From Topomyia yanbarensis (Eukaryota > Arthropoda > Insecta > Diptera > Culicidae), in NCBI RefSeq assembly GCF_030247195.1, contig NC_080672.1, forward strand, positions 1,426,001 to 1,490,000: a DNA stretch of 64,000 bases, given 5' to 3'. Below, in pieces: positions 12,061-22,557 of the stretch; position 1 is the first letter of the stretch; each line of letters opens with the position of its first letter. The translations under genes were made by a program, and so were the position numbers. The notes under the pieces were generated by a model, which was given only the letters and a program-made list of their open reading frames with translations, had not been told where the DNA came from and ran no database searches.

Positions 12061-12619
12061 TATTCCACCCAATTTCCCAGGATATGATGACAAATGGTGG
12101 TCGGTATTACTAGTTTCATGACAGCTGTAACTTTTTTTACATAAGATAACTATTCTTCCCCCTCTTGTATATCAAACTGGATTCCTAGTATTAAGATAGC
12201 TGTGAAATTTTTCCTCTTAATATAAAAATTCTTTATCATTGTAATCGCCAAATTTTAAAATATTTAAAATGCGATTCAAAAAGAATGTGGCTCTGTCAAA
12301 CTAACAGATTTGTGCCTTTCAAATTAACGAACTGAATAAAAAACCATTTAAAATGCTACATTCTTCGATTTGAGTTCGACACGCGATTACAAATTTAGAT
12401 CTCGAATCCGTGAACTAAGTGCTTTTAGGGCAACCTGACTGTCAGAGCAAAACTAGATTCTTTGACCGTAAATTCCCTGTTGAAGTGCCGATTCTACACC
12501 ATACAGAATCGTGAAGATTTTGAGACAAGAATTACTTCAACGTAACCTGATCTGCGACAATAATGTCAGAGTCAAAGAACTATAACGGACGAGCTCCGGT
12601 TGTAATCCTTCGTTGCGCG

Positions 12620-12920
12620 AAAAGACGCCATTGCTCAACAACACTCTCCAACCTTTAACTCCGGAACCAGAAGTCCGATCAATTAAGTAATCAATTACAG
12701 CTTATGGGAGTGTTATACCTTTTATTTGAAACTATTGTGCAAATCACAATAGTTTCAAAAAAACTAAACTAGTGAGATTTTAAACAACATACACATGCAT
12801 ACAGACATTTTCTGATCCCGACGAACTGAGCCGTATGGTATATGAGATTCGATCCTCGATAAAAAAAGTCGGTTTTCAAAGTGATTGCATATCTTTTCTT
12901 TGAGAAGGGCAAAACCAATT
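12620..12920. repeat. Dispersed mosquito-type repeat with a 15 bp hairpin
   Basis: The stretch includes TTTGAAACTATTGTG at 12725-12739 and its exact reverse complement at 12745-12759 with a 5 nt spacer. Phrases such as CTCCGGAACCAGAAGTCC and GACGAACTGAGCCGTATGG look like a repeat common in Aedes genomes as I recall it; this was not checked by search. Confidence 0.45.
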
Positions 12921-13299
12921 CAGATACACTAGAAGTTTGAGGGCATCGTGGCCGAATACTCTAGTGATACAGCGACGATTCGGGATAATTCAACCCACGA
13001 TCTCGCAAACGAATTTATAAGTGCCGTCTCCAACGCCACACATATGCGCGTTTCCACGAGATCATGAATCGGTCACGTCTGGAAACCCATACCCTCGGTC
13101 CAAGCAGCCTACACCCATTCCTGCAGTTGGATTATGCTCAAAAAATAAATGACGCTCATATACAGTGGACAACAAGTTTCAGAGCAACATTGCCGGGCAC
13201 ACTAGTGATATGGAGGAACTCACTCTCTTCTAGGTACTGAACCGTACACTTAAAAAATTGAATAACAGGCTCGCCACTCGCGTGGGCATTGGAAAGCAC

Positions 13300-13395
13300 A
13301 CACGGTTATACAAACGAATTACAGATTTTTCAAAAAGAGATTTTTCAAACCCGAAAAAGAGGCGAATGACCTCTGTAATGGAAATATAAAAAGGC
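13300..13395 (+). repeat. SINE 3' body fragment (Feilai-like)
   Basis: The segment containing GAGATTTTTC, a CCCGAA motif and AGGCGAATGACC closely matches the 3' half of the SINE at 36494-36650. The tRNA-related head with A and B boxes is not visible here. It is therefore a truncated copy. Confidence 0.6.
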
Positions 13396-13689
13396 CTACG
13401 CGACCAAACACGTTAATATACAAACATTCGAATCCTTCACAATCATCCATGCGCACCATCCATAGACCTGCGATTTCGCAAACATGAAGATGCAATTACA
13501 GTGAATGCTTCTGATAGTGAGCTTTTCCGAGAATCCAGCACCACAGCTCCAGTTGAATCACTTTATAAAAAGAGTTCCACTTTTCGTTTTTGATATTCAC
13601 ACATCTCGACACTAAACGATCACCACGGCAAGAATTGAACTAGCAGTTTACTTTGCTCTTTAGACAATGCACGTCCGATATGGGGCACT

Positions 13690-13890
13690 GCAGAGGCGGG
13701 AGGCTGAGATTTCGATTCTGAAATGAACTTTGTACTATTGTAATACCTGATAACCTCAAATAATGCAAATAAGCGAAACATTGAGATGATTTTGAATTTA
13801 AAACTGATTTTAGATTTTTCAATAAGTCGAGAATTTTCGGAGGGAGAATTCCGGACTCCCACGACCCTCCCCTGGATCCTCCACTGTCCT
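13690..13890. repeat. Dispersed repeat, copy 1 (end with CTGGATCC)
   Basis: The sequence from the TTCTGAAATGAA phrase to GAGAATTTTCGGAGG and CCTGGATCCTCC is repeated in diverged form at 17380-17556. The GC-rich end with CCTCCCCTGGATCC is typical of short non-autonomous DNA transposons in insects. Long open frames over it on both strands (13620-14183) are not credible genes. Confidence 0.5.
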
Positions 13891-14365
13891 ACGTCAGTAA
13901 ATTCTACACTACGTTTTTTAGAAGGATGTCGCTCTGACATTAGGGAAGGATATATATTGGTATTTTCTGAATGCCAAAAATGTTTGTTTTTAACGAGAGC
14001 ACCGCAATCATTCATAAAAAACAAAACAAAAACTATGAAGTCCAAATATATTACCTTCCAAAGTCATCCGAAACTATCAACTTCTTTTTGATTTTCTATT
14101 GTGATAAATATTCAATACATTCCATTCAATTGGTAAAATCTTTATCAATTATTAACCTTCCGGCAGTCGCGCTAGTGCACTGAGTGCATGCTGCTCTGAA
14201 AATATAGCTAAATCGTCTTAGGGCATACACGGCTGCTCGTTCAGTGGGCTATAAGCGCGACTTCGGAGAGTTTATGTTTTATGACAGCCATAAAAATCAT
14301 TGGATTTTTGTCAAAAATGCTATTTATTTACACAAGAAGAAATTGTCTATCTAAATCTATCTATC

Positions 14366-14580
14366 TCTCTATATAAAAGTCAATGTTTGTACGTATATGA
14401 TTTATGGACTCTCAAACGGCTTAACCGATTGCTGTCAAAAGTTATACATAGTAGGCATTGGGGCGTATTTTTGTGCTATTGGTTGGGGATTATTTGCCCG
14501 CTAGATGGCGTTTCGGAACAAATTGTGTTTTCCTCCTATTTCGTTGAAAGTCGCAGCAATGCGCGATGCGTATTAGCTAA
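14366..14580 (+). mobile_element. Helitron-like non-autonomous element, copy 1
   Basis: The copy begins near TCTCTATATAAAAG and ends with a GTCGC...GCGA hairpin, TATTAG and CTAA. A 5' TC, a short hairpin about 10 bases from the end and a CTRR terminus are the hallmarks of Helitrons. It shares its whole length (AAACGGCTTAACCGATT, CAGATGGCG-like core, TTTCGTTGAAAGTCGCAGCA) with copy 2 next to it and with the - strand copy at 32103-32320. There is no coding capacity. Confidence 0.55.
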
Positions 14581-14801
14581 TATATATACAAAACTCAATG
14601 TTTGTATGTATGTGATTTATGGAATCAAAAACGGCTTAACCGATCCCCGTAAAAATTTATACGTAGTAGATATATGTTATGGAGCGTGTTTGTGTGCTGT
14701 GGACTGGGGATTATCTGCACGCCAGATGGCGATTCGACAAAAATTGCGTTTTAATCCTATTTCGTTGAAAGTCGCAGCAACGCGCGACGGGTATTAGCTA
14801 G
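14581..14801 (+). mobile_element. Helitron-like non-autonomous element, copy 2 (tandem)
   Basis: This copy follows copy 1 head to tail with no spacer. Its hairpin arms are GTCGC (14771-14775) and GCGAC (14784-14788), followed by GGGTATTAG and CTAG at 14798-14801. It differs from copy 1 by scattered substitutions, so the pair is not a very recent duplication. Tandem arrays are a known outcome of rolling-circle transposition. Confidence 0.55.
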
Positions 14802-15701
14802 TTGAATATAAAGTTACGTCCATGCATCTTGCAGTTATGCTTATCATTTTTTTGTGAATCAAACTACCTAATCAGTGTACCTGGTTGAAAATCTAACGTA
14901 AAGCTAAATTACTCTATTGTACTAGCCAGCTTTCGGTATGTTCTTATGACTGATCGGGAATTCCTAGACTTTACTTATTCCCAAAGCTATGCAAAATCTA
15001 TTTTATTACTCTCGATTACTGATTTCCTTTTACTACCAGCATTGCATTTTGGTTCTTGGGTACTTGGTATTCGAAAAATATAGTATTCAAATATTTTCTG
15101 TGCAAATTTGAAAATATATCATTGGCGGAATCGAAACGGCGATTTGGATTTAAATGCGTACATCGATGGGCTTTCTACCAGATTTGAGGCATTAATCTAT
15201 GTTTGTCAGTTGACTATTTAGGATCTTTAGACGTGGGTTAGTTTTAAAGGAAAACCGTACGTGATTATTAGATACACAAGGTGTCATTTAAATGTAGCAC
15301 TGAAAAAGTGTTGTCTACCCAACATTATATCAAAAGTATAAATTAAATAAAATCGAGTAATAGTTTGAATGCTTACTTCAAATGACAATATCTCAGCGGC
15401 TCAGTTACCGATTATAATTATTATTTCATTATTGAACAGATAGTCATTTTATCAAGAAATTCCCTTATGAATAATACAAAATAGATATTTTTACCACAAA
15501 TTATAGACAACATAATCATTCTCAATTGCCTCAGTATCTGACACTAACTTAATGACAGAACTAAGCTAGTGGAGAGGAACCCGAAACGAACCTCCACAAC
15601 TAGTTTAGTTTTAAGTTTCGTACCCATTTCGCGCAAAGGTAGTTTTAAACAAGGTTTCCTCAGTCGAGAAAAAATAGTTTTTTCCTAAATTTTTCTCCAT
15701 T

Positions 15702-17016
15702 ACACAGTGGCTCAAAACAGCGTTTTGAGGTACTTAATTCATTGGAGTCAAAACTGTCCATATTAGCGATTTCACATATTCTACAATGTTTGTGTGTGTA
15801 AAAAGCGCCATCTTTTGGTAATATTTTTTTTTCAAATTGATCGTAGTAGGCTACAGAAAATTTAACTTTTGAACCGAAAGAGATAGCGCTCGGCTGTCTT
15901 CGACAAAGTTGTAGAGGAGAGTATTTTTATAAATTTTATAGAAGACATGTTGTTATGATAGCTGGTGTTCAAAGACGCTTTCGCTTGATTTCCTGAGTGT
16001 CGCGCACTCTGTGTACTAGTGCGTCTACCGGAAGGTTAACACTGATATTGAATGATTTTCCAATTTTTTTTTCATAAAACGTTTATTTGACACGGCATTT
16101 GCAAAAGTTTTTTTACGGCGGGTTTTTTTTACATAACATATTACAAAGTTTCTTAAGACTATCACGTTATAAAAAAAAACACTTTCTAATGCTAACACTT
16201 AGGATAATCATCATTTTGAATGTTTTTAATTATACTCTATTTTCTTGAATTTCATTGTAAACCTATTGATAGTTTTTCCGTAATCTTTGTTTATTTTTTT
16301 TTCTTTATTTATATCGTTTTATCTAACTTAAGAATGATTTTCCAATGGGTGATATACAACACCAGCGCCTACTCGTTCAGTGAGCCATTCACGCGACTTC
16401 AGGAGGGCCAGACATAAAGTTTTCAAAAGTGTATAACTTTTGAACGGGTGCCTATGGACAAACATTTTACCTTCGTTTTGTAGGTGAAACCTAGTCCTAT
16501 CAGAATAATTGATAGTATAATTACAATTTTTGCCGATAGTAAAGTTACACGGGTTCAAAAACAGACCAAAATCAAAATCAGCTATAACTCTTTACACAGT
16601 ATTCACAGCTATCTGGTCTCTTCGGAAAAGTTGTGTTTTATGATGATACCTTAGAACATTGTTAATGTGGAAAATCATAAATAAAAAAGTTATAAGTAAA
16701 AATAGGAAATGAAGGAGTTCACCATAGAGAACTTCTCATAACTCGATTACTATGAGTGACAGAGACAACATGTCTTCTGCAAAATTTATAAAAATACTCT
16801 CCTCTACAACTTTGTCGAAGACAGCCAAGCGCTATCTCTTTCGGTTTAAAAGTTAAATTTTCTGTAGCCTACCATGATGAATTTAAAAAAAAAATATTAC
16901 CAAAAGATGGCGCTTTTTACACACACAAACATTGAAGAATATGTGAAATCGCTAATATGGACAGTTTTGACTCCAATGAATTAAGTACCTCAAAACGCTG
17001 TTTTGAGCCACTGTGC
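15702..17016. mobile_element. Foldback element with about 255 bp inverted arms
   Basis: The left arm (15702-15958) and right arm (16764-17016) are inverted copies over about 250 bp with a loop of about 800 bp. Each arm tip carries the perfect palindrome CTCAAAACAGCGTTTTGAG (15711-15729) or its complement (16989-17007). CAGTGG/CCACTG lies just outside, and similarity extends into a GGAGAAA motif. No transposase frame is present. The similar CACAGTGG tip of the element at 29691-30479 may indicate relatedness. Confidence 0.7.
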
Positions 17017-19067
17017 ATTAAGGAGAAATATAGCATAGTGTATATTGCATTGGCTTGCTAAGCCAAACCAAGTTTTGATTTTAATATTTTTCATCAGCTT
17101 AATCAGAATTCCTTTTCTTGCGAGGCATCAGGCAGGACTAAGGGTTTACTCAGAAACACAGGTTTTTTGAAGCTAGTGTCAATCCAAGTCCCGTCACTAA
17201 GTTTGTGTTGAATTCTGATGAGACGAAGTCGAAGCGTAAATGCCATAACTAATTTAGTTCAATGTTATTTTGTTGCCATGGTAATAGCAAAACGAACTTC
17301 CATTTTCCAATGGAAACTATTCCTAGCAGACTGAGAAAACGTTTATAAAATCACTTCTGTTACCAGAAACGCACTGGGATGAATCCAAGATGAAATTTTG
17401 ATTTTGAAATGAATATTGTACAATACGTGTACGTTGGTCATATTTGGTTTAAAGTAATATAAAATTGAAACTAATTCAAAATTTCTTAACAAGTTGAAAA
17501 TTTTCGGAGAGGTCCGGGCCCCCAGGATCCTCCTCCTGGATCCGCTACTGTCCAAGACATAGACTGATATTTCCATTACATTGCTTCGTGCGGTCTATTT
17601 GAACAAATTGTTACGATCCCCGGGAGACGAACCAATGTTGTTCGGAATTCGGATGATTCACAAAATCCACTGCGGAATCACGCTTTACTATTTTTTTTAT
17701 TGAAGTGACCTCTTATGGAGCGCTAGTTTTAGTTGCCAATGAAAATGTTTTCGCTGCTGCCACGCAACGCCTACTCTTTTTTTCTACTTTTCAACTCGTA
17801 AGATTTGAATTTGCTCCATCAACAAGCGGACTTGAACGTTTAGTTCACTACGCTGCCACGTTTGAATTCGACTCTTATGTTTTAATCAGTAAATTTGAAA
17901 GGCACTTGTTCTCTATACTAGCACCATACATTTAAAATTGTCATTTAAAAATGATGCAATTTTAACAAATAAGGAAAAACACCACCGACATTTTGAAGTT
18001 TTATTTTATTCCACGGGTTTCCTAAATTTGAAATTTTGTAACCCACTTCGCCAATGTAAAATACACTTCTTTTCCAATTCTTTATAGTTAAGACAATGAA
18101 CCTTGATTTTCTCTATAACCACAGCCTACCACAACAACGTCACTTGATGTGAAATAATAACCCTAACTATTTCAAATTTTACAACAAAATGGCTCCCAAA
18201 ACAATTATGTTAGCTCTATAGTCAAGTTTAAAACTTTTATAGAATAGATTTTTGCAAGCTGTATTGTGAACTATTTAGATTTTCAGTATCAATTCAATAT
18301 TCACATATCGGATTTCGTACAACACTATTTTGATAATTTGTTATAGATATAGATTTGATTTAAAAGAAGTTATTTGAGGCATATAATTTCTCCCATCATT
18401 CATTAACATCATCAACTAGAGCGTAAACATCTTTTTTCTATCATACTGATGCTGCATTTACATCCAAAGTTAACATTTGTTGTAGTTCTTTAGAGGAATC
18501 AGAATATCTACTGCAAATTGAGTGATTTAAAACTGTCAGTAAATAAAGAAACTGATCGCCCTAGAGACAAATGATTTAGTAAAATATAAAAATGATTATG
18601 GGTATCCATTACCAAATCAAACCATGCTATTTATAGTGTAATGTGTTTGTACTCAGTTATATAAAGTACTGAAGCAACAGTAGAGTGAAATGTCAACCTT
18701 TTCTATTTGAAATAAAATTTGATTCATAATAACAGTGCTCTGTGATCAATGGGACACAGTCACTGATTGAAAATTGCTTCATTTTTATTTATATGTTTTC
18801 AAGAAATACAAAATGTAACTCAATTCGAAATTTAAAACTGAACCCTTACTTTTTTTGCTTTTTTGTGAACTTTCTGTTTGTACTAACTTTGTAAAAAGCC
18901 TCCTCGTTGATTCATTGCATCTATGATGAATGTTACTAGATTTCCAATTTGATACTGCTTGCATGGGTTGGATACTTCTATAACGTACTACTCACCTGTT
19001 GTTGTTGTAGTATTTGCCTGCAAATGATTTGATTAGCGAATTTAATTAAACATTTTTCATCGTACAG
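17017..19067 (+). other. Intron sequence with a dispersed repeat copy
   Basis: Most of this AT-rich stretch holds nothing recognisable. At 17380-17556 lies the second copy of the repeat seen at 13690-13890, ending in CCTCCTCCTGGATCCGC. The last 50 bases lead to the CGTACAG acceptor of the domain II pore exon. Confidence 0.5.
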
Positions 19068-19223
19068 ATTCTTACCCAAGAGGACTGGAACGTTGTCCTG
19101 TTCAATGGAATGGAAAAAACAAGTCACTGGGCTGCCCTGTACTTTGTAACCTTGATGACATTTGGCAATTACGTGCTGTTCAACCTGTTGGTAGCCATTT
19201 TAGTCGAAGGTTTTAGTTCGGAG
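19068..19223 (+). CDS. Ca-alpha1T: Cav3 exon: domain II pore loop and S6
   Basis: This 52-codon exon begins in phase 0, joining either turret exon, and reads [15 protein letters not shown], where E of TQEDW is the domain II selectivity-filter glutamate. S6 follows as [18 protein letters not shown] and [10 protein letters not shown]. It ends before GTGAGT. This is the constant part that both alternative turrets feed into. Confidence 0.95.
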
Positions 19224-19276
19224 GTGAGTTTTTGTTGACAACTTGACTACTTTGATTAAAAAAATCTACTCATCAG

Positions 19277-19462
19277 AGAAATGAAAGACGAGAACGTGAA
19301 CAACGAGAACTGGTAAAAGCAAAATTGAATGCTGAATCTTTAGCGGCCCAAGAACAAAACAGCGACATTTTCGATGATCCGAAAAGTTTCTCCGAGTCAA
19401 CTACCAGTGACAGTTACAATGAAGCACGAGGAAAGTGGTTCAGTGCAGAAGAGTTGCGAATG
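19277..19462 (+). CDS. Ca-alpha1T: Cav3 exon: start of II-III linker
   Basis: After a 53 bp intron this 62-codon exon encodes a strongly charged stretch (RNERREREQRELVKAK) just after domain II S6, then a Ser/Thr/acid-rich segment ending GKWFSAEELRM. It is cytoplasmic. The donor GTTTGT is weak. The translated frame runs on past it to a stop at 19573, which could matter if the intron is retained. Confidence 0.85.
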
Positions 19463-19517
19463 GTTTGTTATGATATTTTGTTGAGTTTCACGCGCTTACT
19501 TATTTTAAAAACAGCAG

Positions 19518-19652
19518 ATCAGGGATATAAAATGCAACATTCAAAAGCAACGCCTGCTACAGCCGGAATATGATAACATCAATTTGTCTATACCGAAGCT
19601 GAACTCGGACAAAGACGCCATAAATTCTGCTGATTTACACGCAACGAAAAAG
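19518..19652 (+). CDS. Ca-alpha1T: Cav3 exon: II-III linker, second part
   Basis: A 45-codon phase-0 exon reads IRDIKCNIQKQRLLQPEYDN and continues to DLHATKK before GTTGTA. The acceptor region is ACAGCAG, so splicing at 19515 instead of 19518 would add one glutamine. Both flanking introns are under 60 bp. The linker is poorly conserved between species, so support comes from splice sites and phase rather than homology. Confidence 0.75.
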
Positions 19653-19709
19653 GTTGTATAATACAGTTATATATTTCAAAAAATCGTGACAATTTCTATT
19701 TCTTTGTAG

Positions 19710-20148
19710 AAAAAATGCGAGCCACTAATGTTGTACAACATACAACACATAGATGCTCCCATTATAACCACAACGGCAGCTACTCCTCAAGATTCCCCAA
19801 ACGGAACTCTCGATACGGGAATCGATTTCAAACATTGGGAAAACCTTGACATGCAGCACACGGAGAAAAGTGAAAGTGTTTCGTTACTGAAACCACCCCC
19901 AGTCCTTGGTTCATTGAAAGCACTAGACGATCGATCGTTCCTAGAGGGGACACCTGTGTTTAATGAAATTCGAAGAAAATCTGAGAAAACCCACAATACT
20001 TTGAGTGAGTATCGACAAGCAGTAAGTAATCGGATTCAACTATCCGGTTCGAGTGACACCCAAGAAAAACTAGCAATTCCACGAAAGTGTAGCTTGAAGC
20101 TGCAAAACAATGCATTGAAAGAGAAAGAAGTACTAAACAATGGAAGAG
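19710..20148 (+). CDS. Ca-alpha1T: Cav3 exon: II-III linker, third part
   Basis: After TTTCTTTGTAG the exon reads KKCEPLMLYNIQHIDAPI, followed by a Ser, Thr and Pro-rich region and KEVLNNGRG. It ends in phase 1 at AGAG|GTGAGA. The region is hydrophilic, with no membrane segment, as expected of the cytoplasmic linker. The open frame continues past the donor to 20204 and would end in a stop. Confidence 0.8.
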
Positions 20149-20204
20149 GTGAGATCAATATATACTCAAAATTTCATGTTATAACCATTCCCAAAAATTT
20201 GTAG

Positions 20205-20757
20205 GCCAAACATTATCCAGCATGCGAAAAAATAATACCTTACTGCAAAAAAGTTACCGCATTCAAAACGATACTCAACGGGACAAATATAGCGGACCCC
20301 GGAGAAACTCAACGAGGCGATCGTCCTCGGTCAGGGCCGGCAGTAAGACGGGAAGTATCGCTAGCAACATAAGCGCCTCCTCCTACTCCAAGTATCCGTA
20401 CAACGAAAACGATCAGTTCTTTTTCGATCGGAAAAATTCGATCCGGCTGAGTGACATAAAAAGTCCGAACAATGCTCGTCGAATGTCGGCAATTGAGCAA
20501 ACCTATCGGAAGCACTCGCGGGTCGCTTTGCACAACTTTGAGCTGAGAAAGATTCAGGAAGAACTTAGCAAAAACAGTAATCAACCGGTGAATACGGTTG
20601 AGCAGGAAGCTCGCAACTCGGTGCCGGAGATTTTGAATGTAAGGCACAAGAAGAAGTCGAAAAGTCGGTTGAAGCAGTTCTTCCGTTATGTTACGCCACA
20701 GAATTTTATCGAGGATCGAGATTTGTACACTTTGTACATATTTCCCGAGGACAACAG
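20205..20757 (+). CDS. Ca-alpha1T: Cav3 exon: end of II-III linker to domain III
   Basis: The 553 bp exon completes a glycine codon, passes a basic, serine-rich stretch (for example RRNSTRRSSSVRAGSKTGS) and ends with FFRYVTPQNFIEDRDLYTLY and IFPEDNR. The latter resembles the conserved region just before domain III S1 in Cav3. Several RRxS-like sites could be kinase targets; this is inference. It ends in phase 2 before GTAGTT. Confidence 0.85.
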
Positions 20758-20813
20758 GTAGTTGGTTGAATGCGCCGAATGTTTTGTTTGTTAAAACTTT
20801 TGTTTATTTTCAG

Positions 20814-21006
20814 ATTCCGGCAAATATGTAGCTGGTTTGTTAATCAGAAGTGGTTCGATAATGTGATCCTGTTGTTCATTGCTTTGAACTGTATAACGTT
20901 GGCAATGGAGAGACCAAATATACCACCCAATTGTCCGGAAAGATACTTCTTGGCAACCGCGAATTATGTGTTCACGGCAGTGTTTGCTGTAGAAATGTTT
21001 ATCAAG
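20814..21006 (+). CDS. Ca-alpha1T: Cav3 exon: domain III S1-S2
   Basis: The exon reads RFRQICSWFVNQKWFDNVIL, continuing with LLFIALNCITLAMERPNIPP (S1 and loop) and TANYVFTAVFAVEMFIK (S2). Start and end fit TTTCAG and GTTTTA, phase 2 in and 0 out. It matches domain III of Cav3 channels closely. Confidence 0.93.
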
Positions 21007-21064
21007 GTTTTATCATGATAACAATTTATGAGTAAAACCTCTCACGAAATATTTACTTTTGCAG

Positions 21065-21214
21065 GTGGTAGCAACTGGTATGTTCTACGGACCAGACGCA
21101 TATTTTACATCCGGTTGGAACATTATGGATGGTTCGCTTGTTATTATATCAATCATAGATCTACTGATGTCTCTGATTAGTGAATCAAGTCCTAGAATAT
21201 TCGGTATTTTAAGG
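21065..21214 (+). CDS. Ca-alpha1T: Cav3 exon: domain III S2-S3
   Basis: Fifty codons in phase 0 read VVATGMFYGPDAYFTSGWNI, then MDGSLVIISIIDLLMSLI (S3) and a short loop ending FGILR before GTAAGT. The WNIMD motif is the conserved S3 start. Confidence 0.93.
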
Positions 21215-21582
21215 GTAAGTATAATTACTGTATTCTTGGAGGTTATTCCAGAATTTGGTAACTCATTTGTTTTGTTGTAAGGCTGTCTGTATCAGTCTCC
21301 AATGCCTACTTTTAAATAAAAAAAAACGAACCAGACAACGGTAAACCGAAGGATAGACCAAACAAGATGCGCGTTGTTACGCCCGATTGCTTAGCAAATG
21401 CTATGTGACCTGAGTCTTCATGGCCTACCATTGTATCAGGGTTTGTTCGGAGCTCTTCAAAGTTGATTCCATGTCGTGAAAGATTTTTAGTTCAAGATAC
21501 TTTTTTTTAAATTGAAGATTATTCTTGTTAATCTTAGTCAAACTTGCACTATGATTGATTGTTTCTTTTCACTCGTCACTAG
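21215..21582 (+). other. Intron within domain III
   Basis: A 368 bp intron begins GTAAGT and ends CACTAG. It is longer than the other domain III introns. No element or coding remnant was recognised in it. Confidence 0.6.
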
Positions 21583-21744
21583 GTTTTCAGACTTCTACGG
21601 TCACTACGGCCCTTGCGAGTTATAAACAGAGCTCCTGGTTTGAAATTAGTCGTGCAAACATTACTGTCATCTCTACGACCTATCGGAAATATAGTACTGA
21701 TATGTTGCACATTCTTCATTATTTTTGGCATCTTAGGAGTTCAG
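21583..21744 (+). CDS. Ca-alpha1T: Cav3 exon: domain III S4-S5
   Basis: The exon reads [20 protein letters not shown], the domain III voltage sensor with arginines at every third position, then the S4-S5 linker and a hydrophobic S5 ending [11 protein letters not shown]. The RLLR.LRPLRVI motif is nearly invariant in calcium and sodium channels. Phase 0 in and out, donor GTATGG. Confidence 0.95.
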
Positions 21745-21806
21745 GTATGGTAACATATCAAAAACCGAAATTTCAACGCAATAATCAAAAATTTTCCTAC
21801 TTGTAG

Positions 21807-22025
21807 CTCTTCAAAGGCACCTTTTTCTATTGCGAAGGAGAGAACATCAAAGGAGTTAAAACGAAGGATGAATGTAGAAAAAGTGACGGAAATGTGTGGA
21901 TAAATAGAAAATATAATTTTGACGATCTTGGAAAAGCGTTGATGTCACTGTTCGTACTGTCATCGCGAGATGGTTGGGTCAACATCATGTACACGGGACT
22001 TGACGCTGTGGGCGTAGACATGCAG
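21807..22025 (+). CDS. Ca-alpha1T: Cav3 exon: domain III turret and pore loop
   Basis: Seventy-three codons read [20 protein letters not shown], a turret with a second cysteine in [11 protein letters not shown], then [19 protein letters not shown]. The D in SRDGW is the domain III filter residue and identifies the T-type family. It ends at DAVGVDMQ before GTAAGC. Confidence 0.95.
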
Positions 22026-22188
22026 GTAAGCTCAACGACGTTCCATTTGATCATTGACCGTTATGAAATTCTAGCGGAATCTTCTTAGAGTTTCAAGCAG
22101 TCGCCTAAATGTAGGCATTTATGCGAGCCTCGTGGGGATTAAACACTGTCGGTGATTCAAAACAAACCTTCATTATAACTATTTTCAG

Positions 22189-22381
22189 CCAATTGTCAAC
22201 TATAATGAATGGCGGCTGCTCTATTTCATCGCATTCATCCTACTGGTGGGTTTTTTCGTTCTGAACATGTTCGTCGGAGTCGTGGTGGAAAACTTCCACC
22301 GCTGCCGTGAGGAGCAAGAGAAGGAAGAGAAAATTCTAAGAGCTGCAAAACGTGCCCTACAGATGGAGAAAAAGAGAAGAC
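22189..22381 (+). CDS. Ca-alpha1T: Cav3 exon: domain III S6 and start of III-IV linker
   Basis: The exon reads [20 protein letters not shown], with S6 continuing [20 protein letters not shown], then the charged linker [18 protein letters not shown] and MEKKRR. It ends after the first base of an arginine codon at GTGAGT. Phase 1 fits the domain IV exon at 37452 across a 15 kb intron, giving RRRMHEPPYY at the join. Confidence 0.93.
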
Positions 22382-22437
22382 GTGAGTATTAGTATCAAAA
22401 CAGGTACATTGATTGCAGGTTGTAAATTTTATTTCAG

Positions 22438-22557
22438 CTATACGAGACGATTTGTTTAGTGTTTATGCTAAAATTTCTGGCTTTGAGTTTAATGTTATAT
22501 AAGAATAGTAGTACGCGAATTTTAAAAACAATATAACTATAAAAATATAAGAATAAA
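22438..22557 (+). other. Possible alternative terminal exon after domain III
   Basis: A TTTATTTCAG acceptor lies 56 bp after the GTGAGT donor at 22382, a typical insect short-intron distance. Spliced in phase 1 it would add about 21 residues (PIRDDLFSVYAKISG...) to a TAA at 22500-22502, with an AATAAA at 22552-22557. This would make a three-domain protein lacking domain IV. Such signals arise often in AT-rich DNA, so it is only a candidate. Confidence 0.25.

Larger units (their letters stand above)
14152..16039. mobile_element. Segment bounded by TTAA with inverted CCTTCCGG ends
   Basis: Position 14152 starts TTAACCTTCCGG followed by CGCGCTAGTGCACTGAGTGC. Position 16039 reads the same motif inverted (CTAGTGCG, CCGGAAGGTTAA). 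TTAA at both ends recalls piggyBac-type insertion. However, the right end falls inside the loop of the foldback element at 15702-17016, so this may be two related ends brought together rather than one element. Two tandem Helitron-like copies sit inside. Confidence 0.4.

Noticed and set aside
13620..14183. Overlapping open frames of 60-141 codons on both strands
   Set aside because: They cover a dispersed repeat also present at 17380 and show no protein features.
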